A stretch of 64,000 bases of DNA, taken from Planctomycetia bacterium (GTDB taxonomy: Bacteria > Planctomycetota > Planctomycetia > Pirellulales > Thermoguttaceae). Of this stretch, positions 26,729 through 35,800 are shown one piece after another. The DNA lies in the NCBI GenBank assembly GCA_030539295.1, contig JAUNSJ010000008.1, positions 62,001 to 126,000 on the forward strand, given 5' to 3'. The first letter of the stretch is position 1; each line of letters opens with the position of its first letter. A model generated the notes under the pieces. It was not told the DNA's origin. It was given only the letters and a program-made list of their open reading frames with translations, and made no database searches. Both the position numbers and the translations under genes were made by a program.

Positions 26729-26819
26729 ATCCGGCGGCTGTCCGTTCGCGTTGCCTGTTTCGCGGGGCACGTCCCTGTGACGGCCATGCCGAGTCGATCG
26801 ACCACATCAGGAGCATACG

Positions 26820-28874
26820 ATGAATTTTTTTGAACGACAGGACCAGGCCCGGAGTAAGACGTCGCGACTCGTCTTACTCTTTATTACGGCGCTGCTGTGC
26901 ATTTTTTTGGCCATACACACCGTAGTCGCCGGGGTTATGTATGTTACCGATAAAGATGCCTTGTTCATGGCCACCTGGCTCGACCCCGGACTCCTGCTAC
27001 TCGACTTCTGCGCCGTCTCGCTCCTTATTGGCGGTGCCTCGCTCCTGAAAAGTTTGCAATTGTCTTCGCTCAAGGGCAGTGGCGTGGCCGAACTCTATGG
27101 CGGGACCCGCGTCGAACGCAATACGTCCGTCCTGCAGGAGCGACAGCTCTTGAACGTCGTTGAGGAGATGGCCATAGCGTCCGGCGTTCATGTCCCCGAC
27201 GTCTATATATTGCGGGACGAGCCTTCGATTAACGCCTTTGCCGCAGGGGCAACCCCGGAAACTTCGGCCATTGCCGTAACTCAAGGTTCCCTCGACTACC
27301 TTACCCGCGACGAACTGCAAGGCGTAATCGGCCATGAATTCAGCCATATTCTGAATCACGATACCCGCATTGACATGCGCTTTATTGGCATTCTCTTTGG
27401 TCTGCAGATGATTATGTTCCTGGGTATATTCCTCTTTCGCAACAGTATCTACCTGACCAACAGCAGGAGCAGTGACAGTCGCGATAATGGCGCCGCACTT
27501 GGCCTTGTAATCATGCTGGCCGGGGCCGCTCTTTCCATTATTGGCTTTATTGGTGTTATTTTTAGCAACATAATCCAGGCGGCCGTATCGCGTCAGCGAG
27601 AATTTCTCGCCGATGCCTCTTCGGTTCAGTTTACGCGTAACCCGTCCGGGCTGGCCGGCGCTTTCAAAAAAATTGGATGTCCCAACGTCGGCTCAACCAT
27701 CAATAACACAAGCAGTATAGAGGCCTGTCATCTCTTCTTCGGGAGTATCTTTTCGCCGGGCTTTCTGTCGGCTCTGTACAATACGCACCCGCCTCTGGAG
27801 CAGCGTATCCGTCAGTTAGATCCTTCGTTCGACGGAACGTTTCCGGAGATGATCGAACGGATCAATTGGGCCGACCGCTATTCCACCGTTTCCGCAACGG
27901 GCGACGCGTCTCAGGGCGACAAGGTTGCCCAGGTCATAACAACCGCCGCCTTACTCACGGCAGGAGCCGCCGGTGACTCCGTTTCCGTCTCCAACGCGAC
28001 GCTGCCCCTTCAAGAGAAGCCCTCTCAAGAGAAGAAAACGCCCACGATTAAGGTTGAGCAGCAGATTAAGTCGATTGGCGAATTGACCGACGCGAAGTTG
28101 AAATGTGCGTTGTCTCTTATAGCTGCGCTCCCGGCGAGTCTGGAGGAAGCGGCGCGCACTGTACGTGGGGCGAAGTGCCTTGTCCTGGCCCTGCTCATTG
28201 ATCGCGACTGGGAACAGCGTAAGAAGCAGCTCGCCTGGCTCATTGGTAAACTGTCACCGGAAGAGGGGCCTCTGGTGCGGCAAGATTTAACCGCTATTGA
28301 CGAGATTCCTGTTGCGGCCAAGGTTCCACTTCTGGAACTCGCCTGGCCTTCGCTCAAAGAGTTGGAAAGAACGGAGTATATCGCCTTTCGTGACTATGTC
28401 AACGAGCTGGTACGCAGTGACGGACGGGTCGACCTGTTCGAATTTACCTTGCAGCAGTATCTCCTGGGTGGCCTTGACCGGCATTTTGGTTTGGCGCGAC
28501 ATCCTCAAAGTCGCTACCGTGCCATTAGCAGTGTCCTTGATCCCTACACAATTGTCCTTTCCTATCTGGCGTATGCGGGCAGTGACGACGCCGATGGTAG
28601 CGAGTCGGCGCGACATGCGTTCAATACGGGTGCCGCGGCTCTGTATATACGCCCTGACATGAAGCCGAAGGAAGAATGTACGCCGGCCGCTTTTGGCCAG
28701 GCCCTTATGCTGCTGACGCAAACGAGTCCGACTCTGAAAGAGCATATTCTCCGATCTTTCTATCTTTGTGTGGCCGATGACGGGGTCGTTACGGAAGAAG
28801 AAGGAGAACTCATGCGTGCCATTACCGCGGCGCTCGGATGCCCCATGCCTTCCTGGTCCGGAACTCCTGCCTGA
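26820..28874 (+). CDS. M48 family membrane metalloprotease with long C-terminal extension
   Basis: 684 residues, more than twice HtpX (about 290). Two membrane spans at about 15-40 and 57-78 precede the protease domain. The zinc site is HEFSH (His172, Glu173, His176), with EFLADASSVQFTRNP as the third-ligand region, and two more spans lie between them. Residues 360-684 are an extra cytoplasmic region with two TerB-like segments (YVNELVRSDGRVDLFEFTLQ; LCVADDGVVTEEEGELMRAI). It probably degrades or processes membrane proteins together with LemA. Confidence 0.92.
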   Translation: MNFFERQDQARSKTSRLVLLFITALLCIFLAIHTVVAGVMYVTDKDALFMATWLDPGLLLLDFCAVSLLIGGASLLKSLQLSSLKGSGVAELYGGTRVERNTSVLQERQLLNVVEEMAIASGVHVPDVYILRDEPSINAFAAGATPETSAIAVTQGSLDYLTRDELQGVIGHEFSHILNHDTRIDMRFIGILFGLQMIMFLGIFLFRNSIYLTNSRSSDSRDNGAALGLVIMLAGAALSIIGFIGVIFSNIIQAAVSRQREFLADASSVQFTRNPSGLAGAFKKIGCPNVGSTINNTSSIEACHLFFGSIFSPGFLSALYNTHPPLEQRIRQLDPSFDGTFPEMIERINWADRYSTVSATGDASQGDKVAQVITTAALLTAGAAGDSVSVSNATLPLQEKPSQEKKTPTIKVEQQIKSIGELTDAKLKCALSLIAALPASLEEAARTVRGAKCLVLALLIDRDWEQRKKQLAWLIGKLSPEEGPLVRQDLTAIDEIPVAAKVPLLELAWPSLKELERTEYIAFRDYVNELVRSDGRVDLFEFTLQQYLLGGLDRHFGLARHPQSRYRAISSVLDPYTIVLSYLAYAGSDDADGSESARHAFNTGAAALYIRPDMKPKEECTPAAFGQALMLLTQTSPTLKEHILRSFYLCVADDGVVTEEEGELMRAITAALGCPMPSWSGTPA

Positions 28875-28937
28875 CCCGGCCGGGCAGCGACTTTCCGGTC
28901 CGACCTTAACGCCCCTTAACCCAACTACCGCAGATTT

Positions 28938-30617
28938 ATGGTTCCTTCGCTTAAAATGGTTTCGTACCCAGAAAATGACTTGACCGGCTTCCAGATCGGC
29001 GACTACGAACTCTTGCAGCCTATCGGTTCTGGCGCCATGGCCGACGTCTACCTGGCGCGTCAGAAATCACTTGACCGACAGGTGGCCATGAAAATTCTGC
29101 GCTCGGAATGGGCGGAAAACGAAACTTACGTACAGCGGTTCATCCAGGAGGCCAAAGCCGCCGCACAACTTGAGCATCCGAACATTGTCCACATTTACGA
29201 AGTGGGAACGCGCGACGGCCGACTTTTATCGCCGACTTCCTTCATACCCAGACTGCTCTTGCGCTTGGTCCCGTTCCTGACACGGTCGAAGACTCACTCG
29301 CACGAGGCGACCCTGTACTTTATAGCCCAAGAGTATGTGCCAGGCGTTAATCTGCGGGAATACCTGCGCACCTGTAAGCAGGTCTTGCCCTATCACGCTT
29401 TGAGTATTGCCCATAAAGTTGCCTTGGCTCTGGCCCGTGCGGAGGAGTCGGGAATTGTCCATCGCGACATCAAGCCGGAAAATATCCTTCTAAGCGAGTC
29501 GGGCGACGTTAAAATTGCCGATTTTGGGCTCGCTCGTATCGATACGGATTCGGCCGTCCGAGGCGATCTGACCTCACTATCGCTAACGCAAATGGGTATG
29601 GCGCTCGGTACCCCCTTATATATGAGTCCGGAACAGGCGCGTGGCCTCCCGCTCGATTCTCGCAGTGACCAATATTCCTTGGGCGTGACCCTCTGGCACA
29701 CGCTTGCCGGGCGTCCGCCTTTTTCCGCGCCTACGCCTCTGGCCGTCGTTATGGAGCATATTCATACCGCGCCCGAACTTTTACACGAGATACGGCCCGA
29801 GGTCCCCGCGTCGGTGTCCCGGCTCGTTGACCGTATGATGGCCAAAGCGCCAGGCGACCGGTACCCCTCATTCCGCGCTCTGGACGATGCCATTGTGAAG
29901 ATTATCAAGGAAGAAGGGTCCGGGAGTAAGCGGGACGCCTTCGCCTCGCTCTTGGGCGGTCAGGCCGGGTCTATAACTCCGCTTGCGGGGCAGGACACCG
30001 CTCTTAACGACTCCATGAATCTTTCTCGCGTTTCGCAAACGCTCTCGTCGACCATGCACAGCATGCGCCGGTTAGACGTTCATCGCAGGGAGCGTCGTCA
30101 GCGTAAGGCGACTCGCGCCGTCATACTCCTTTTGGCACTGCCTGCCGCCGCTTTTCTGGGGACCGGGCTTGGCTATCTGCAGTCGACTCGTTGGACTCGT
30201 TCCTTTTCCTCGCCGGTGGCCATTGAGCGTCTGGCCTCTGTTGAGGAGCAGTGGGTCTTCGCCTCGCAGACAGGCACGGCCGCCGCGTGGCAGAGTGTGA
30301 TCGATTATTTTCCTGACCAGCCCAGTTGGGTCCTGCACGCAAAGGAGCAGCTCGCGCGAACCTGCATGCTCGAAGGCAAGGAAAAAGAAGCAAAAGCCTT
30401 ATTTCTCCACTTCTCCGAGAGTAACCCAAATGACTCGCCGGTGCATCATTTCGGCGTGGCGGGCCTGGCTTGGGTCCTGGCCAACGAAGGCAACGTGGAC
30501 GAAGCCGCGTTCCTCCTCTCATCACTTCGCAGTAACCGCGAGTCCGGTTATGACCGCCTGACAGAAGACGCCATAAGCCGTGCCCAGGCCGTCATCCGTG
30601 CCTCGGCCGCGGACTGA
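28938..30617 (+). CDS. Membrane-anchored serine/threonine protein kinase
   Basis: 559 residues. The kinase domain is complete: glycine loop GSGAMADVY (31-38), Lys52 in AMKIL, HRDIKPENILL with Asp178, DFG at 196-198 and YMSPEQARG. An insert of about 30 residues between strands 4 and 5 (about 95-124) contains a hydrophobic, basic segment (SFIPRLLLRLVPFLTR) not usual for Hanks kinases. One membrane span near residue 400 (VILLLALPAAAFLGTGLGYL) is followed by a 140-residue, TPR-like C-terminal part. It may be co-transcribed with the M48 gene (63 bp gap). Substrates unknown. Confidence 0.94.
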   Translation: MVPSLKMVSYPENDLTGFQIGDYELLQPIGSGAMADVYLARQKSLDRQVAMKILRSEWAENETYVQRFIQEAKAAAQLEHPNIVHIYEVGTRDGRLLSPTSFIPRLLLRLVPFLTRSKTHSHEATLYFIAQEYVPGVNLREYLRTCKQVLPYHALSIAHKVALALARAEESGIVHRDIKPENILLSESGDVKIADFGLARIDTDSAVRGDLTSLSLTQMGMALGTPLYMSPEQARGLPLDSRSDQYSLGVTLWHTLAGRPPFSAPTPLAVVMEHIHTAPELLHEIRPEVPASVSRLVDRMMAKAPGDRYPSFRALDDAIVKIIKEEGSGSKRDAFASLLGGQAGSITPLAGQDTALNDSMNLSRVSQTLSSTMHSMRRLDVHRRERRQRKATRAVILLLALPAAAFLGTGLGYLQSTRWTRSFSSPVAIERLASVEEQWVFASQTGTAAAWQSVIDYFPDQPSWVLHAKEQLARTCMLEGKEKEAKALFLHFSESNPNDSPVHHFGVAGLAWVLANEGNVDEAAFLLSSLRSNRESGYDRLTEDAISRAQAVIRASAAD

Positions 30618-30639
30618 ACCAGGAAGGAACGCCGCGAAT

Positions 30640-30951
30640 CCGCGTCAGCGCGACCGATTCCGAAACGGGACCTCTGCGAACTCAGCGTGATATATAAATC
30701 CTGAACGTAGAACGGATTACGGACACCGCACCCGGTCTCAAATGCCCTAACCTTGTGATGGATTATTTTTTAGCACGCAGGGGAACGCGGAGGCGGGTCG
30801 TGCCCGGGTTCGGAGGTGACCGGCCTGTGCTGCCCTTACAGGGCGCCGTGGAACAGTCATGATGGGTAAATGGCGAATCGGTTGCACATCGGCGGTATTG
30901 GCTTCCGTTTTCGTTTTTGCTGGTTCCCGACCCGCGAGCGGTCAAAACGGG
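30640..30951. repeat. Dispersed intergenic repeat cluster 4
   Basis: The ATATAG/CCGGG unit is at about 30655-30800 (GGGACCTCTGCGAACTCAGC, CCTGAACGTAGAACGGATTA). A GCCCTTACAGGGC palindrome is at 30833-30845 and the AATGGCGATG-type unit runs from about 30856 to 30943, with TTCCCGACCCGCGAGCGGTC at its end. It fills the convergent gap between the kinase and LysM genes; the TAG stop of the LysM gene (30955-30953) is within about ten bases of its edge. Confidence 0.85.
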
Positions 30952-30952
30952 G

Positions 30953-32368
30953 CTATAGTACGAGTACGGTTCCTGCCGGGAAGGTGCCGTCGGGGGCGAG
31001 TTTGCGGCGATTTCGTTCGAGGAGTTGCTCCGTCTGCTCCGGGCTGTACTTGTGGCGTGCGGCGATGGCGTCGAGCGTTTCCGGCTGCGTGAGCGTTTCC
31101 GTCCGAACCGGGGTGGGGAGCGGGAGAACGAGAGGGCCGGTGGGAGCGGACGGCTCGGGTGTTGCGGCTGCTTGGGCCGTGTCGGGGACGCCGCCTGTGG
31201 TGGGACGGGCAAGGACATTCTGAATCCCGGGCTGGACTCCGGGCGTCGGTTCCGCGTTGGCGATAATGAGCTTGCCCATCTTGAGCGGCTGCGGCGTCGC
31301 GGCCAAAGGAGCGATCGCCACGGCCTGATCGCCCCGGCTCGTCGACTCGGTCAAAGCGGACGGCGGCACGGAATCACGAACGACCAGCCCAGGCGACTTA
31401 CTCACCTCCGGCGTTGCCAGCGGCTCCCAATGATTGACCGGAACAGCCTCTTTCTGATTGGGGTCGACCGTCGTAGCGATCGGAACTTCCGCGGATTTCT
31501 TATCCGTTAGCGGCGGGTTCGCGTCGGCGGCCGTGCTCTCGGTAACGGCCTCGGCGAGCGGTTTGGCCTGGGCATAGGCCGCGACCACCTCGCCAGACGA
31601 CTGCGGTTCATCCGGACCGGCGGGGGCCGCTGCTTGTGTTGGTTCTATAGTACCCTCTTGTGCACGCGGCGGTTGCGACATTTTAGACGCTTCTTTTACC
31701 GGGTCGAGAATGAGCGAATCGAGGTCTTTCCAGGCGGGTGCGGCGGCACTGCGGACTTTCGGTTCTTCCAAGGGGGTCGTTTCCACCTCTGTGGCCCATT
31801 CCTTTTCCTCCTGCTGACGCGCGACGCCATTACCTTGCGGCTCCCAGTTGCCGGTCATTGTGGCGTCAGCCGGTTCCAGGGACGCGTCGGCCGTTTGCTC
31901 CGGGTCACCAGGGCGTGACGACTCGGGGCCCCCTTCCGGCGACTCCAGATTGCGGACACTCTTCAGAGCAGCCGCTGTCACGTCCGAACTCTCTTGCTTG
32001 GGGAATCGGTCGGGGGTGTAATCGACATAACCGGACTCGTGGCCTGTAGGCGTCTTATCCTCGGGCGGACTTCCGGGCGAGGTCGAGGACTGATTCGCGG
32101 CCGCGGCCTCGGACGGGAGCAGATCGGCAACGAACGGGCCCGATTTCGCACCGGGCGGCCCCGCCTGACTTTCCGGCTGACCATGGAGCGTGCCTCCCCC
32201 GTCGAGCGACCAGGCGGGCGCCGGGCGTTCGGGCGTGCGCAGAGGAATTCGCCACCCTTGGGCAAGGGGCGAATTCAGCGGGACCATAATCGCGAAGAGC
32301 CATCCTAAAAGCAGGACAACTCCGGCCAGCGTGATTTTGAGTCCCCGAGTCATGGGAGCGTGGGCCAT
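30953..32368 (-). CDS. Membrane-anchored LysM-domain protein with long disordered linker
   Basis: 471 residues from ATG 32368. One membrane span (GLKITLAGVVLLLGWLFAIM) near the N-terminus is followed by about 380 residues rich in Pro, Ala, Glu and Ser, probably unfolded. The C-terminal 50 residues are LysM-like (TETLTQPETLDAIAARHKYS, then TEQLLERNRRKLAPDGTFPAGTVLVL), a peptidoglycan-binding fold, ending directly at the stop. No good ribosome site is visible; the frame is open upstream to 32629. It probably links the inner membrane to the cell wall. Confidence 0.8.
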   Translation of the reverse strand: MAHAPMTRGLKITLAGVVLLLGWLFAIMVPLNSPLAQGWRIPLRTPERPAPAWSLDGGGTLHGQPESQAGPPGAKSGPFVADLLPSEAAAANQSSTSPGSPPEDKTPTGHESGYVDYTPDRFPKQESSDVTAAALKSVRNLESPEGGPESSRPGDPEQTADASLEPADATMTGNWEPQGNGVARQQEEKEWATEVETTPLEEPKVRSAAAPAWKDLDSLILDPVKEASKMSQPPRAQEGTIEPTQAAAPAGPDEPQSSGEVVAAYAQAKPLAEAVTESTAADANPPLTDKKSAEVPIATTVDPNQKEAVPVNHWEPLATPEVSKSPGLVVRDSVPPSALTESTSRGDQAVAIAPLAATPQPLKMGKLIIANAEPTPGVQPGIQNVLARPTTGGVPDTAQAAATPEPSAPTGPLVLPLPTPVRTETLTQPETLDAIAARHKYSPEQTEQLLERNRRKLAPDGTFPAGTVLVL

Positions 32369-32382
32369 GGGTTCTGTCGGTT

Positions 32383-32619
32383 CTACGGTTGTTGCAATAA
32401 ATTCTGGTAACGACGCGCGACGCTTGGCGGTACGGTACGGGTCAGGGCACGCGCGAGACGCGTTTTTAACGCGTAATCGTCGCGTTGGGCAGGCCTGCCG
32501 CGACCGGGACGGGCCTGAAACCGCCGCGATTGTGTCCTCCGTCGGCGTTCTTTTCGACGCGGAACTTCGCCCCGAGGCGACCCTTGCGGCCGGCCGAGCG
32601 GAGCACTCGCTTTTCTCAT
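32383..32619 (-). CDS. Possible small basic protein upstream of the LysM gene (weak)
   Basis: 78 codons, Arg-rich (RRKERRRRTQSRRF), ending RRYQNLLQQP with its stop 14 bp before the LysM start. Against it: GC-rich DNA keeps two frames open here by chance, its ATG overlaps a TATAAT box (32623-32618), and there is no strong ribosome site. I list it only because the region of 240 bp otherwise has no explanation. Confidence 0.25.
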   Translation of the reverse strand: MRKASAPLGRPQGSPRGEVPRRKERRRRTQSRRFQARPGRGRPAQRDDYALKTRLARALTRTVPPSVARRYQNLLQQP

Positions 32620-32737
32620 TATATCTCATGGCGCAGAAACTTCAATTAAAATCTGTAGATTTGTCCCGGTTCTGTAAAATATTTTGAACGTGAATCACTA
32701 CAATCCCAATAATTCCTTATTCTAACCTATTTACCCT

Positions 32738-32766
32738 ATTTTAACAAGGAGTACCACTAAAATCAA
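32738..32766 (-). promoter_or_regulatory. Promoter candidate for the LysM gene
   Basis: On the minus strand TTGATT (32766-32761), 17 bp, then TAAAAT (32743-32738). A second candidate, TTGAAG - 16 bp - TATAAT, is at 32645-32618. The AT-rich 32630-32886 stretch separates the LysM gene from the divergent autotransporter; no convincing rightward promoter was found. Confidence 0.5.
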
Positions 32767-32886
32767 AATAATCGGTAAATTCTACGCACTTTGAGCCTTT
32801 TTAATTAAAATACCGTGTAGTTTATTCCGATAATAACGATTGGAGAACGTTTTTTTGTCCCTGTGGTCCCTTCATGGAGAAACATG

Positions 32887-35800
32887 ATGAAAACCCCTTT
32901 GCGTTTATTTTTGGCGTTAGTCGCCTCCTTTGCGGCTTGCAATTTTGACAGTACGATTATGGCCGCGGACGGGCCTGTTGCGGTCAGTTCCTATACCGAA
33001 CTTGCCACCGCCATTGCGAGCTACAATTCGAGCACGGCCGACATGACCATATCGATCACCGGTACGATTACCCTGACCGGTGAGCTGCCGACGATCAAAG
33101 GACTTGACGGCACAACGCTAACGATAACCGGCGGAACGATTAACGGAGCGGGCGTCTGCCGCGGTCTGGTCGTGGATACGGCGAAAGAGGATCGCACGGA
33201 AGACTGCAAGCTGGTCGTTAATGGAACGACGTTCAAGTCGTGCGTGGCTACCGGCGGGAACGGGGGAAGTGGAGCCAACGGAGCCGGAGGCGGTCTGGGG
33301 GCCGGCGGCGCGATTTATGCCCGTACCGGGGCCGTGGAGCTGGTCGATGTGCAATTTGAGGGGAACAAGGCGCAAGGCGGGAACGGCGGTCACGTTCTTC
33401 AGGGGAGTACGGCCAACGGAGCTGGTGGCGGACTCGGCGGTGACGGTGCCTCGGGCACAGCGGGCGATGAAACGACGTATCCGGACGGACGCGGCGGCAA
33501 CGGAGGCGGTATGACCGCGGATTCCGATGGAGCTATGGCCAATGTGGTGGCCGGTAGTGGCGGCGGCGAAAGTTACGACCCTTATACAGACGCCAGCGGT
33601 AAGGAGTGGAATCAGTCGGCGCACACCGAAGGCGGATTGACCGGTCTGGTGGGCGGCGATGGGAATTATGGCGGCGGCGGTGCCGGCAGTACGTATATTG
33701 GTGGCGACGGCGGTCTGGGCGGTGGCGGCGGTGCTGGCGCGACGGCCGGAGGCGTCGGCGGCTTTGGTGCCGGTGGTGGCGGCTCGACTTCTGTAACGAC
33801 CTCGGGACTCGGGGGCTTTGCCGCGGGCGACGGAGGCTATCAGGAGACGATCACCAGTACGAAATTCGCCAATCTTGAAGGCGGCGGCGTTGGCGGCGGT
33901 GGGGCTGCTCTTGGCGGGGCCGTTTATATTGAGGAAAATGCTTCGGTTACGGTGAGCTATACCAAGGACACAACCCTTTCGGGGAACACGGTCCAAGGCG
34001 GTAACGCTGGCGTCATTGACGGGACGACCTTTTCCGGCAGTGCGCTGGCCGGCGACGGCGTTGGACAGGCCTTCTTCCTGAAAGATGACCTGACGGTCAA
34101 CGTCGACGAAAATGCCACGGTCACAATGAACGACACCCTCGGCGGCTATGCCGGCTCGGAAAAGAACGCTCTGGATATTAACAAAGGCGGGCTGATTAAA
34201 GAGGGCGAGGGAACACTCCTGGTCAATGGCCTTTCCACTTATACCGGCAATACGGTCGTTCGGGCCGGAACACTCGGCGCGACCGGGACAGGGGCCTTGA
34301 GTCAATATTCTTCCTTGGTCGTCGATGGTGGTATTGTCCGCATTGACACGGACCAGACGGTGGTCAATCTGTTCAGTTCGACGAACGACAATGTCTTTGG
34401 CGTCGTCAATCTTTACTCGAAGAAGCTGACCATTTCCGAAGGGGGCGACGGCAGTGACATTTACTACGGGCAGATTCTTTCCGACGGCTACGAAAAGGGG
34501 ACCGGAGGCGTTTTAATTAAGAATGGTGACGGCATTCTCGCTCTGGCTGGTGACTCCCGCGGTCGTGCCATTATTGACCCGGCAACCGGCGAGCCGAAGA
34601 CGGATTTCGTCAATAATTTCACGACTTGGGTTAATAATGGTTCCCTTTGGCTTGGCAACGACGGGGCACTCGGCGATGGCATTCTCTGCTACGGACGAAC
34701 CGATGTGAACGACGCCACACACGCCTTGCTCTTCGGCGAGCGTGTCGAAAAAATTGACAACGAAATTATGCTCTATGGCAACGCGACCGCCATGCGAATC
34801 GGGACCGCAAGCGATAACACCGATGCCAACTACAGCGTCGAACTGGCCGGACGCATTTCCACCAAAGAGAGCGGCTCACCGGCGATGATTGTCCAGATGG
34901 CCGACGCCAACCAGACGGTCCTGTTCTCTAATACCGGTATTAACGATGAAGGCTCATGGAGTCAGTCCCGGTCGAACGCCTTTAACGAACTCCAGATTAA
35001 GAAGGGCACGGTCAATATTGTCACCGAGAAGATCGCCGGCGCCACGCCAGAAGCGGATCAGTGGTACACCGGCCTGGGCAATACGAGTCTGGTCAATTTG
35101 GCCGACGGCAATACGCTGGTCATTTCGGGCGAGGAAGCCGAAGAGACCCTCTTCCTGCACAACACGATTCATTTTAATGATGGACTGCTCCGTATAACCA
35201 ATGCGATCGAGGGTCAGGATATTGCGTTAACCGGCATTATTGAAGGTGCCGGCGGCATGAACGTCGATTTACTGGACGCCGACGACCGTTTGAGTCTGGT
35301 TCGCGCTACCGCCACGTACACCGGCAAAACCCTTTTGACCAATGGAATTCTGGACATTTCCCAGGCGAGTGGTAAGGCGGTCCATTTGGGCGGACTTATG
35401 ACCAACGAGCAGACGCAATCGGCGGTCCTCGTTGTGGGCTCGAAGACGCTGGCCGTCTCCTCCGATGAAAATCTCACTTTTATTGGCAAGATAACGGACA
35501 GTCTTGACACGCCGAGCGCCGAAAATCCGGTGACAATTGCCAAAGCGGGGACCGGAACCTGGAATCTTGGTCTGGCCGAGGGCAGTAACGTCGCGTCTGT
35601 TACCGTGAATAAGGGCTTCTTGAGCGATGCCGACGGCAGTCTGCAGGACACCGTAATCTATCTTTGTGCCGAAGGCGGCTTTACGACAAACGGCGATGAA
35701 ACCTCTCGTTATCGCGTTCTGGATAAGCTGAACGCCTCGACCGCCGGGAGCAAACTGCAGGTTCTCGCAGACGACATCCTTGTTCTGTCGGATCAGAATG

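Noticed and set aside
33118-34305. Long open frame of 395 codons opposite the autotransporter
   Set aside because: Arises from the glycine-rich GGC/GGT codons read in reverse (Ala/Thr-rich, low complexity) with no ribosome site.
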